A program made the translations under genes and the position numbers. Shown one piece after another: positions 25,907 to 33,627 of a DNA stretch of 64,000 bases (positions within the stretch are counted from its first letter, which is position 1; every line of letters starts with the position of its first letter). Source of the DNA: a bacterium (GTDB lineage Bacteria > Bacillota > Clostridia > Christensenellales > Aristaeellaceae); NCBI GenBank assembly GCA_004563405.1, contig SFTH01000009.1, positions 1 to 64,000 of the forward strand. The letters run 5' to 3'. The notes below the pieces were generated by a model. It ran no database searches, was not told where the DNA came from, and saw nothing but the letters and a program-made list of their open reading frames with translations.

Positions 25907-27478
25907 ATGGAGTTTCTTTCCACCATAGAAGAGATGCTGGGCGGCAGCTTTGTCAACCTGCTGGTCTATGCGGTCATCCTGTTTGTATTCATCATCGGGC
26001 TGATCAAGTGTGTGATGCCGGTGCTGCGCAACCGGGGCCTGCTCCGGCGCGCAATTCGCAACATCCGCGCGGGCGAGGACGCAAAGAAGTCCTGGCAGGA
26101 GGACGACTTCCTGGGCAAGGGCGTGCTCAACGCCCACTGGAGCGAATATCTGAACAACCTGTTCTTCGCGGACGGCGTCTACCACAACGCTTCGAACGTG
26201 GAGGATTACATAAACGAGGAGACGGTGATTTACGGCCCGGGCCGGGGCAGCCTCTCGGAGGCGCTGCCGGGCCTGCTGGTGTCCATCGGCTTTCTGGGCA
26301 CGCTGGTCGGCCTGGCCCAGGGCCTGTCCGGCTTCAGCATGAGCGACTCCCAGGCGGTCATGGACTCCATCGTCACGCTGATTCCGGGCATGAGATACGC
26401 GTTCATGACCTCCATCTTCGGCGTGGTGGGCTCGGTGGCCTTCACCCTGATCACCCGCGCCGTGCACGGCTCCACCGAAAACACGCTGCGCGCCTTCTAC
26501 GGCGCGATGAGCCGCTACGCGGGCGTGCTCTCCGTGGATCCGATGACCCAGGTGGCCATCTACCAGCAGGAGCAGACCGCGCTGATTCACCAGATGGCGG
26601 ACGACCTCTCCGGCAAGCTCTCGGACAACATCGCCGAGGCCGTGGGCCGGGCGGTGGAGCCGCTGAACCAGAGCCTGCGCAACTTCATCTCCGTCAACAC
26701 ACGCGACCAGATGCGCTTTCTGGACGCGGTGGTCACCCGCTTCATCGACCGCATGGACGAGATGCTGGGCGGCCAGATGAAGCGCCTGTCCCAGGCGATG
26801 GAGGAGGCCGCGCGCTTCCAGGAGAGCGCGAACCAGTCCGTGCAGGACAGCCTGACGGACACCGCCGGCATGCTGCGCAGCATCCGCGAGGTGGCGGGCG
26901 TCTGCGACGAAATGGTGCGCGCCAACGCGGGCTACATCGACGATCTGCGCAAGAACCAGAAGCAGACCGACGACGCCTTCCAGCGCGTGGCCTCCAGCGT
27001 GGAGCAGATGGATCTGATCAGCCGCCAGCAGGCGAACTACCTCAAGAGCGTCTCCGCTATGCAGGCGGAGGTCACCCGCTCCCTGGACCAGATGACCGGC
27101 GCGCTCGCGGGCTTTACCGACCGCGTGGGCGAGCAGAGCGCCAGCACCTCCGCGGGCCTTCTGAAGGCCGCGGCGGAGCTGCGGGCCACCGGCGCGCAGC
27201 TCGAGGAGATTCACCGGGGTTGCGCCGCGTCCATCACCAACGAGCTCAAACTCACGCTGGACGCCTATCAGGACTATGTGAACCAGTTCACCCAGCGGGT
27301 GGACTATCTGGCCGGCGGCATCAGCGATTCCCTGAGCAAGCTGCCCCGGGCCGTGGACGACAGCGCCAACCAGCTGCTGGACCAGGTGGACCACCTGGCG
27401 GCCGCGCTGGAGCGCGCGCAGCGGGCGCTGAACGAAACCGCCAGCCGTCTCCAGGGAGACGCGCGGGCCCGCCGCTGA
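25907..27478 (+). CDS. ZorA-like MotA/TolQ/ExbB proton-channel protein with long helical tail
   Basis: 523 residues from ATG 25907 behind ACGGAGGT. Three membrane helices (about 14-36, 118-142, 160-184) carry the ExbB-type signature LPGLLVSIGFLGTLVGLAQG and MRYAFMTSIFGVVGSVAFTL. Residues 190-523 form a long alpha-helical, Gln/Ala/Asp-rich cytoplasmic tail. This plan (channel plus long tail) is that of ZorA in Zorya antiphage motors rather than flagellar MotA. The next gene is the matching MotB-type partner. What the motor drives here is unknown. Confidence 0.85.
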   Translation: MEFLSTIEEMLGGSFVNLLVYAVILFVFIIGLIKCVMPVLRNRGLLRRAIRNIRAGEDAKKSWQEDDFLGKGVLNAHWSEYLNNLFFADGVYHNASNVEDYINEETVIYGPGRGSLSEALPGLLVSIGFLGTLVGLAQGLSGFSMSDSQAVMDSIVTLIPGMRYAFMTSIFGVVGSVAFTLITRAVHGSTENTLRAFYGAMSRYAGVLSVDPMTQVAIYQQEQTALIHQMADDLSGKLSDNIAEAVGRAVEPLNQSLRNFISVNTRDQMRFLDAVVTRFIDRMDEMLGGQMKRLSQAMEEAARFQESANQSVQDSLTDTAGMLRSIREVAGVCDEMVRANAGYIDDLRKNQKQTDDAFQRVASSVEQMDLISRQQANYLKSVSAMQAEVTRSLDQMTGALAGFTDRVGEQSASTSAGLLKAAAELRATGAQLEEIHRGCAASITNELKLTLDAYQDYVNQFTQRVDYLAGGISDSLSKLPRAVDDSANQLLDQVDHLAAALERAQRALNETASRLQGDARARR

Positions 27479-27511
27479 CGGCGGCGCGGCGCAGAAGGGA
27501 CGGTGAGACGC

Positions 27512-28510
27512 ATGCGCGCCTATCGGAGAACGAACCGGCGGGGGCACGGCCGCAGCGACGGCAGCTTCTGGCTGAGTTTTTCGGATTTGATGAGCAGCCT
27601 GGTGCTGATTATCATACTGGTGATGTTCTACATCATCTATCAATACTTCAATCTGGCGGAGATCAACCAGGCGGAGATCGCCCGCCGGGAATACCAGCTG
27701 GACGCGGCCCAGACGGAGCTGGAGGAGCAGAAGACCAAGCTCACCGACGCGGAGAAGCAGATGATCGCCCAGCAGATCCTGCTGGACGCCAAGCAGAAGG
27801 AGCTGGACGACGCCCAGTCGGTGCTGGAGGCCCAGAAGACCGAGCTGGAGACCACTCAGTCCCAGCTGGACGCGCTGAGCGCGCAGCTGGACGACCAGCA
27901 GACCCGCCTGGAGACCCAGCAGAGCCAGCTGGAGACCCAGCAGGCCCAATTGGAAAACCAGCAGCAGCAGATCGAGCAGCTGGTGGGCATGAAGACGCGC
28001 ATCATCACCTCCCTGTCCAGCGCGCTCAAGCAGAGCGGTATCTCCGCCAGCGTGGATCCGGTGACCGGCTCCATCGCCCTGGAATCGGACGTGCTGTTTG
28101 AGTCCGGCAAGTACGATTTGACGGAAGCGGGCAGGCAGTTTGTGGATCAGTTCCTGCCGGTGTACCTTGACGTGCTGTTCTCGGACGAGTACGAGAGCTA
28201 TGTGTCCGAAATCATCATCGAGGGGCACACGGACTCCGTGGGCGGCTATCTGTCCAACCTGGCGCTCTCCCAGCAGCGCGCGCTGGCGGTGGCCAGCTAT
28301 GTGTTGGGCGAACAGTGCCACGCCGTGTCGGCGGACGTGAAGAACCAGCTGCGCCCGGTGGTCACGGTCAACGGCCGCAGCTTCAGCGACCGCATCTTCG
28401 ACGAAAGCGGCGTGGAGGACATGGCCGCGTCCCGCCGCGTGGTGTTCAAGTTCCGGCTCACCGACGAGCAGATGATTCAGCAGCTGCGGCAGATTCTGGA
28501 GGCGGAATAG
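27512..28510 (+). CDS. ZorB-like MotB/OmpA-domain stator protein
   Basis: 332 residues from ATG 27512 (AAGGGA upstream). One membrane helix (21-46) begins with FWLSFSDLMSSL; Asp25 matches the proton-binding Asp of MotB/ZorB. Residues 50-165 are a strong coiled coil with QLETQQ-type near-repeats, much longer than in typical ZorB. Residues ~170-330 are an OmpA-type peptidoglycan-binding domain (LFESGKYDLTEAG, EGHTDS, LSQQRALAVASYVL). It should anchor the channel to the cell wall across a spaced gap. It lies 33 bases after the ZorA-like gene. Confidence 0.87.
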   Translation: MRAYRRTNRRGHGRSDGSFWLSFSDLMSSLVLIIILVMFYIIYQYFNLAEINQAEIARREYQLDAAQTELEEQKTKLTDAEKQMIAQQILLDAKQKELDDAQSVLEAQKTELETTQSQLDALSAQLDDQQTRLETQQSQLETQQAQLENQQQQIEQLVGMKTRIITSLSSALKQSGISASVDPVTGSIALESDVLFESGKYDLTEAGRQFVDQFLPVYLDVLFSDEYESYVSEIIIEGHTDSVGGYLSNLALSQQRALAVASYVLGEQCHAVSADVKNQLRPVVTVNGRSFSDRIFDESGVEDMAASRRVVFKFRLTDEQMIQQLRQILEAE

Positions 28511-28555
28511 GACGCCGCGCCCCGGTGAATTCAAAAGTGAAGGAGTAATGGCAAG

Positions 28556-29101
28556 GTGGTATATCTTCGTAGGCTGGTCTGGTACATCGCATCCAGACTG
28601 GTGCTGGTCTGCGTGCTCTGCGGCATGCTGGTCTGCGGCTTTTACATGTGCCTGAACACAGCCAACATCTATGTGATCCTGAACGACGGCCTGGAGAAGC
28701 GCGCGGAGGTCATCCTCACCCGCCAGGAGGCGGAGAAGCTCAACTTCTATTTTCACGCCGACTTTCTGAGCACCGACCCCGCGCTGGAGGGCGCGTTCGA
28801 CGGCTCCAGCGTCTATGACGACTACACCATCACCGATTTTGACTACGAGCTCAAGATCGAAAAGCTCTGGGCCTGGCCCTGGGACAGCTACGCCACCTGC
28901 ACCGTGGTGGAGCGGATTCCCTCCATCACCGGCAGCGTCATCTCCAGCCGCAAGAGCGAGGCCTCGCCCACCGTGCCCGGCTGGCAGGGCGGAAGATACG
29001 ACATCACCCTCGTCAAGGACGACGGCGAATGGAAGATCATCGGCATGCAGCAGACCACCGTGCTGATGGAGGCCGTGACGGCGGCCGGTGCGGAGGAATA
29101 A
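28556..29101 (+). CDS. Membrane-anchored protein of unknown function in the motor operon
   Basis: 181 residues, GTG 28556 ten bases after AAGGAG (an ATG at 28548 is in another frame that stops early). One N-terminal helix (RLVLVCVLCGMLVCGFYMCL) puts the rest outside. The C-terminal part GGRYDITLVKDDGEWKIIGMQQ resembles the SnoaL/NTF2-like or DUF4878 ending seen in exported clostridial proteins. It lies 45 bases behind the stator gene and is probably in the same operon. Confidence 0.7.
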   Translation: MVYLRRLVWYIASRLVLVCVLCGMLVCGFYMCLNTANIYVILNDGLEKRAEVILTRQEAEKLNFYFHADFLSTDPALEGAFDGSSVYDDYTITDFDYELKIEKLWAWPWDSYATCTVVERIPSITGSVISSRKSEASPTVPGWQGGRYDITLVKDDGEWKIIGMQQTTVLMEAVTAAGAEE

Positions 29102-29115
29102 TTTTCCAAAGGGCC

Positions 29116-29144
29116 TGTTCATCCAAAATCAATTATGTTATAAT
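29116..29144 (+). promoter_or_regulatory. Possible internal promoter before the coiled-coil gene
   Basis: TATAAT at 29139-29144 is clear; the -35 (TGTTCA 29116-29121, 17-base spacer) is weak. It would let the last gene be transcribed separately from the motor genes. Confidence 0.5.
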
Positions 29145-29185
29145 TATTAAGTAGAAATATGCAAGACAGGCGAGGAGGCTTTCCA

Positions 29186-30784
29186 ATGGATCGCAGGAAC
29201 AAGGTTTGGCTCATCTTGCTCGTGGCGCTGCTGATTGCGGCCATCGTTGCGGTGATCGTCGTAAACGACCGCCTCACCGGCTCGAAGGAGTCTCTGGAGG
29301 CGGCCAGCGCGCAGCTGATCAGCCAGCAGGAGAAGTACGACGCGCTGAGCGCCGAATATGAGGGCGTGAGCGCGGAGCTTAAGCAGGTTCAGGAAAGCAG
29401 CGCTGAAATTGAATCGCAGCTGACCGAGGCCCGGGAGCAGAGCAGCAGCCTGGAGGCGGAGCTGACCGGCGTGCAGGATAAGTACAGCGCGCTGGAGGCG
29501 CAGCTGGGCGAGGCCCAGGAGGCGCGCGAGGCGCTGGAGGCGCAGCTGACCGAGGCCACGCAGAACGCGGAGACCCTTCAGAGTGCGCTTGCCGAGGCCG
29601 AGGAGAAGCACGGCGCGCTCCAGAGCGAGCTGAATCAGGCTCAGGAGAAGACGCAGCAGCTCTCCGACGACCAGCAGGCCGCCCAGTACACCATCGCCAC
29701 CATGGAGGACGCCGCCGAGGCGTACCGCGCGCGCATTGAGACCCTGGAGGCGAACGCCGCCGAGGCGGAGGCGCGCATCGCGGAGCTCACGCAGGCCATC
29801 GAGGCCGCGGAGGGCGGCATCGCCCAGGTGACCGGCCAGGAGGAGACGGACGCCGTGCCCGCCGTGGACAGCGCGCCCGGAACCATGGATCCGGGCGAGA
29901 AGACCGAAACGGACGACGGTTCGGAGCTCTCCGTGGTGATCGTGCCCGAGGTGCTCACGCCTCAGGCGCTTCAGGACGCGTCCCAGGTGGATATGGAAGA
30001 AATCTACCAGAAGATTGACGACATCGTCAATGCCGGGGCGGGCGAGATGACGGACGAGGAAAAGGTCGCGGCGCTGGACGAGCTCAAGCTCCAGCTGGGC
30101 GACTATGTGGAGGAGCTCAACGCCGCGCTGACGGAGATTTCCGATCAGGAGGTCGCACTGGCCGCCTCCGTGGACAGCATCGAGGCGCTGGAGCGCGAGC
30201 TGAGCACGGCGCAGGCGAGCGTGGACGAGCTGAGCGCGGCCATCGACGAGAGCCGCGACACCATCGCCGGCCTGGAGGCGCAGGTACAGGCGCTGTCCCA
30301 GCAGAACGAGAGCGATTCCGCACAGGCGCAGGCGGAGATCGGCGCGCTGAACGAGCGCATCGCCGCCGAGGAGGAGCGCATCTGTGAACTGACCGAGCAG
30401 CTGGAGAAGGCAAACGCGCTGCTGGAGAAGCGGCTGGCGGAGCTGGAGGTCTATCGCCTGGCGCGTGAACTGGGCGAGGGCGAGGCCTACACCGCCTCCA
30501 CGCTGAACGGCGAGATCGCTGTGGCGGCGGACGGAACCGCCGCGCAATGGCAGTACACCAACGACACCATCAGCGGCAACGCCGTGGTGCTGAGCATCGA
30601 GCTGGACGGCGAAGAGATCTACCGCTCCGAGCCGCTGAAGCCCGGCGAGGGCCTGACCGAGTTCGCGCTCGCGCGCGCGCTGGAGCCGGGCCGCTATGCG
30701 GCCGTGGCGGTCATGGGCGTGTACGACGCGGACGGAGCGTTCGTGTCCTTCACCCGCGTGCCCGTGGAAATCAGCGTCGGCTGA
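29186..30784 (+). CDS. Exported coiled-coil protein with C-terminal beta domain
   Basis: 532 residues from ATG 29186 behind GAGGAGG. Residues 7-29 are a membrane anchor (VWLILLVALLIAAIVAVIVV). Residues ~35-240 and ~280-430 are long coiled coils rich in Ala, Glu and Gln, separated by an acidic stretch (~225-265). The last ~100 residues look like a beta-sandwich (YTNDTISGNAVVLSIEL, YRSEPLKPGEGL, LEPGRYAAVAVMGVYD), a wall- or surface-type domain. It closes the ZorAB-like locus, with a terminator right after. Function unknown; a structural partner of the motor on the outer face is one guess. Confidence 0.7.
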   Translation: MDRRNKVWLILLVALLIAAIVAVIVVNDRLTGSKESLEAASAQLISQQEKYDALSAEYEGVSAELKQVQESSAEIESQLTEAREQSSSLEAELTGVQDKYSALEAQLGEAQEAREALEAQLTEATQNAETLQSALAEAEEKHGALQSELNQAQEKTQQLSDDQQAAQYTIATMEDAAEAYRARIETLEANAAEAEARIAELTQAIEAAEGGIAQVTGQEETDAVPAVDSAPGTMDPGEKTETDDGSELSVVIVPEVLTPQALQDASQVDMEEIYQKIDDIVNAGAGEMTDEEKVAALDELKLQLGDYVEELNAALTEISDQEVALAASVDSIEALERELSTAQASVDELSAAIDESRDTIAGLEAQVQALSQQNESDSAQAQAEIGALNERIAAEEERICELTEQLEKANALLEKRLAELEVYRLARELGEGEAYTASTLNGEIAVAADGTAAQWQYTNDTISGNAVVLSIELDGEEIYRSEPLKPGEGLTEFALARALEPGRYAAVAVMGVYDADGAFVSFTRVPVEISVG

Positions 30785-30798
30785 CGCAGCCATAAACC

Positions 30799-30832
30799 AG
30801 AGGAGCCGCTCCCTTTCGGGGCGGCTCCTCTG
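30799..30832 (+). terminator. Terminator of the motor locus
   Basis: CAGAGGAGCCGC pairs perfectly with GCGGCTCCTCTG; the tail TCTGTC is U-poor, but the hairpin is strong and lies between two unrelated gene groups. Confidence 0.75.
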
Positions 30833-30953
30833 TCTGTCGCCAAACACCTCTGCGCCACTTTGTTTCCCTTCAAAAAACATCAAATCTTAATGCACCGCGC
30901 CCCTCGCCCATGTATAATGGTAGTATCACTTCAGAGCAATAAGGGATGTTTCC

Positions 30954-32771
30954 ATGCAGTTTACCGAATTCTATGAGGCCGTCGTCATCGGCGCGGGGCA
31001 CGCGGGCTGCGAGGCCGCGCTGGCCTGCGCGCGCATGGGCCACAGCACGCTGCTGGCCACGCTGAACCTGGATTCCCTGGCCATGATGCCCTGCAACCCG
31101 GCCATCGGCGGCACGGCGAAGGGCCATCTGGTGCGGGAGCTGGACGCGCTGGGCGGCGAGATGGGCCGCGCCATCGACGACGTGTTCATCCAGAGCCGCA
31201 TGCTCAACACCGGCAAGGGTCCGGCAGTACATTCGCTGCGCGCACAGGCCGACAAGAAGGAGTATCAGAGGCGCATGCGCCGGGCCGTGGACGACTGCGA
31301 GAAGCTCGACCTGCGCCAGGCGGAGGTTCGGCAGATCTTCGTGGAGGGCGGCCGGGTGGTCGGAATCGAGACCACCACGGGCGCGAAGGTCGGCTGCCGG
31401 GCGGCCATCGTGTGCACGGGCGTGTATCTGAAGTCCCGCATCATCATCGGCGAATGCAGCTGGAACGGCGGCCCTCAGGGCCTGCTGGCGGCAAATGCGC
31501 TCACGGAGAACCTGATGGACCTGGGCTTCTCCATCCGCCGCTTCAAGACCGGCACTCCCGCCCGCATCGACGGGCGCACCATTGATTTTTCGAAGATGGA
31601 GCCCCAGGACGGCGACGATCCCGTCGTGCCCTTCTCCTTCCTCACCGACCCGGCGGGGCTGAAGAACCGGGCGCGCTGCTACCTGACCTATACCACGCCG
31701 GAGACCCACAGGGTCATTCTGGACAACCTGCACCGCGCGCCCATGTACTCCGGCACCATCCACGGCACCGGCGCGCGGTACTGCCCCTCCATCGAGGACA
31801 AGGTGGTGCGCTTCAGGGACAAGGAGCGCCACCCCATCTTCATGGAGCCGGAGGGGCTCAACACCAACGAGTGGTACGCCCAGGGCATGTCCACCTCCAT
31901 GCCGGAGGAGATTCAGCGGGCGATCTACGCCACCGTGCCGGGGCTGGAGCATGCGAAGATCCTGCGCCTGGCCTACGCCATCGAGTACGACTGCATCGAC
32001 CCCACCCAGCTGGACGCGACCTTCCGCGCCCGCCGGGTCGAGGGCCTCTACTTCGCCGGACAGGTGAACGGCACCTCCGGCTACGAGGAGGCCGCGGCCC
32101 AGGGCCTGTACGCGGGCATGAACGCCGCGCTGTGGCTTTCGGGCCGGGAGCCGATGGTCCTGACCCGGGCGGACGCCTACATCGGCGTGCTGGTGGACGA
32201 TCTGGTGACCAAGGGCGTGGACGAGCCCTACCGCATGATGACCAGCCGCGCGGAGTACCGGCTGCTGCTGCGCCAGGACAACGCCGATTTGCGGCTCACG
32301 GAGCTGGGCTACCGGGCGGGGCTGGCCTCTCAGGAGCGCCTCGCCCGCATGGAGCAGAAGCGCGACCGGACCGCCGCCGCCATCGCGGCGCTCTCGAAGC
32401 TGCACCTGGTGGAAAAGCTGCGCCGCACGGAGGAGAGCTACGATTCCCTGCGCGCCCAGAAGCCGGAGCTCGCCGACTTCCCGCCGGAGATCAAGCAGCA
32501 GGCGGAGATCGAGGTCAAGTACGAGGGCTACATCTCCCGCCAGCAGGCGGAGGAAAAGAAGTTCCGGCGCATGGAGAACACGCCCCTGCCCGCGGACGCG
32601 GACTATCTGAACATGTCCGGGCTGCGCATCGAGGCGCGGCAGAAGCTGGACCGGCAGCGGCCCGCATCCCTTGGACAGGCCAGCCGCATCCCGGGCGTGT
32701 CGCCGGGGGATATTACCGTGCTGATGATCTGGCTGAAGAGCCTGGGCTATCGGAGCGAGGAGGAAGAATGA
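30954..32771 (+). CDS. mnmG: tRNA uridine-5-carboxymethylaminomethyl modification enzyme, FAD subunit
   Basis: With MnmE it modifies U34 of several tRNAs. 605 residues. The Rossmann FAD motif is VVIGAGHAGCEAA, followed by the MnmG signatures MMPCNPAIGGTAKGHLVRE and GPQGLLAANALTENL, and the C-terminal GYEEAAAQGLYAGMNAA. A TATAAT (30913-30918) lies upstream, with no good -35. Its stop overlaps the rsmG start, the usual gidA-gidB arrangement; mnmE is not adjacent in this window. Confidence 0.97.
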   Translation: MQFTEFYEAVVIGAGHAGCEAALACARMGHSTLLATLNLDSLAMMPCNPAIGGTAKGHLVRELDALGGEMGRAIDDVFIQSRMLNTGKGPAVHSLRAQADKKEYQRRMRRAVDDCEKLDLRQAEVRQIFVEGGRVVGIETTTGAKVGCRAAIVCTGVYLKSRIIIGECSWNGGPQGLLAANALTENLMDLGFSIRRFKTGTPARIDGRTIDFSKMEPQDGDDPVVPFSFLTDPAGLKNRARCYLTYTTPETHRVILDNLHRAPMYSGTIHGTGARYCPSIEDKVVRFRDKERHPIFMEPEGLNTNEWYAQGMSTSMPEEIQRAIYATVPGLEHAKILRLAYAIEYDCIDPTQLDATFRARRVEGLYFAGQVNGTSGYEEAAAQGLYAGMNAALWLSGREPMVLTRADAYIGVLVDDLVTKGVDEPYRMMTSRAEYRLLLRQDNADLRLTELGYRAGLASQERLARMEQKRDRTAAAIAALSKLHLVEKLRRTEESYDSLRAQKPELADFPPEIKQQAEIEVKYEGYISRQQAEEKKFRRMENTPLPADADYLNMSGLRIEARQKLDRQRPASLGQASRIPGVSPGDITVLMIWLKSLGYRSEEEE

Positions 32772-33490
32772 GTAATTTTACCCGACTGATGCTGGAGCGG
32801 GCCGGCGCCGCAGGCATCCCGCTGGAGCAGGCGCAGGCGGAGCGGTTTGAGACCTACCACCGCATGCTGATCGAGGCCAACGCCCGCTTCAACCTGACCC
32901 GCGTGCCGGACGACGCGGCGGAGGCCGTGGACCGCAACTATCTGGACTGCATCGCCCCGCTGAAGGGCGGCCTGCCGCCGGGCGCGGCGCGGATCATCGA
33001 CGTGGGCTCCGGCGCGGGCTTCCCCGGCATACCGCTGGCGATCTGCCTGCCGGAGGCGCGCTTCGTGCTTCTGGACTCCCTGGGCAAGCGCGTGGAGTTT
33101 CTCAACTCCGTCATCGGCGCACTGGGGCTGAACGCCGAGGCGCTGCACCTGCGGGCCGAGGACGGCGCGCGCAGGACAGAGCTGCGGGAGGGCTTCGATC
33201 TGGCCGTCGCCCGGGCCGTGGCCCCGCTGAACCTGTTGGCGGAATACCTGTTGCCCTTCGTGCGGGTGGGCGGACACATGCTCGCCTACAAGGGCCCGGG
33301 GCTGGACGAGGAGCGCGCCGGGGCCGAATTTGCCCTTGAGACCCTGGGCGGCCGCTTTGCCTGCGCCGAGGCCGTCTCCATTCCCGGCCGGGACTGGAAC
33401 CACTGCCTGGCGTGGATTGAAAAGACCGCGCCCACCCCGGAAAAGTATCCCCGCAAGAGCGGGAAGCCGGAAAAATCCCCCCTGCGATGA
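32768..33490 (+). CDS. rsmG: 16S rRNA m7G527 methyltransferase
   Basis: SAM-dependent methyltransferase (GidB) modifying G527 of 16S rRNA; 240 residues. The SAM motif is IIDVGSGAGFPGIPLAI, with LDSLGKRVEFLN and AVARAVAPL downstream. ATG 32768 overlaps the mnmG stop by four bases. Confidence 0.96.
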   Translation: MSNFTRLMLERAGAAGIPLEQAQAERFETYHRMLIEANARFNLTRVPDDAAEAVDRNYLDCIAPLKGGLPPGAARIIDVGSGAGFPGIPLAICLPEARFVLLDSLGKRVEFLNSVIGALGLNAEALHLRAEDGARRTELREGFDLAVARAVAPLNLLAEYLLPFVRVGGHMLAYKGPGLDEERAGAEFALETLGGRFACAEAVSIPGRDWNHCLAWIEKTAPTPEKYPRKSGKPEKSPLR

Positions 33491-33523
33491 GCGCCCGCCC
33501 GCAGGGGCTTTTCGCCCCGCGCA

Positions 33524-33553
33524 TTGACAGGGGCATGCGTTTTCCCCTATAAT
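33524..33553 (+). promoter_or_regulatory. Promoter of the hybrid kinase gene
   Basis: Perfect TTGACA (33524-33529) and TATAAT (33548-33553) with an 18-base spacer. Confidence 0.85.
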
Positions 33554-33627
33554 GCAGATGGGCGCAGGGATTGCGCGCACGCCGCCCGGGCGTGGGACTG
33601 TGACCACATACAAAGGATGCGAGCGCC

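Noticed and set aside
25907..30784. Calling the motor locus a canonical Zorya defence system
   Set aside because: No ZorC, ZorD or ZorE homologue is present; the two partner genes are exported proteins.
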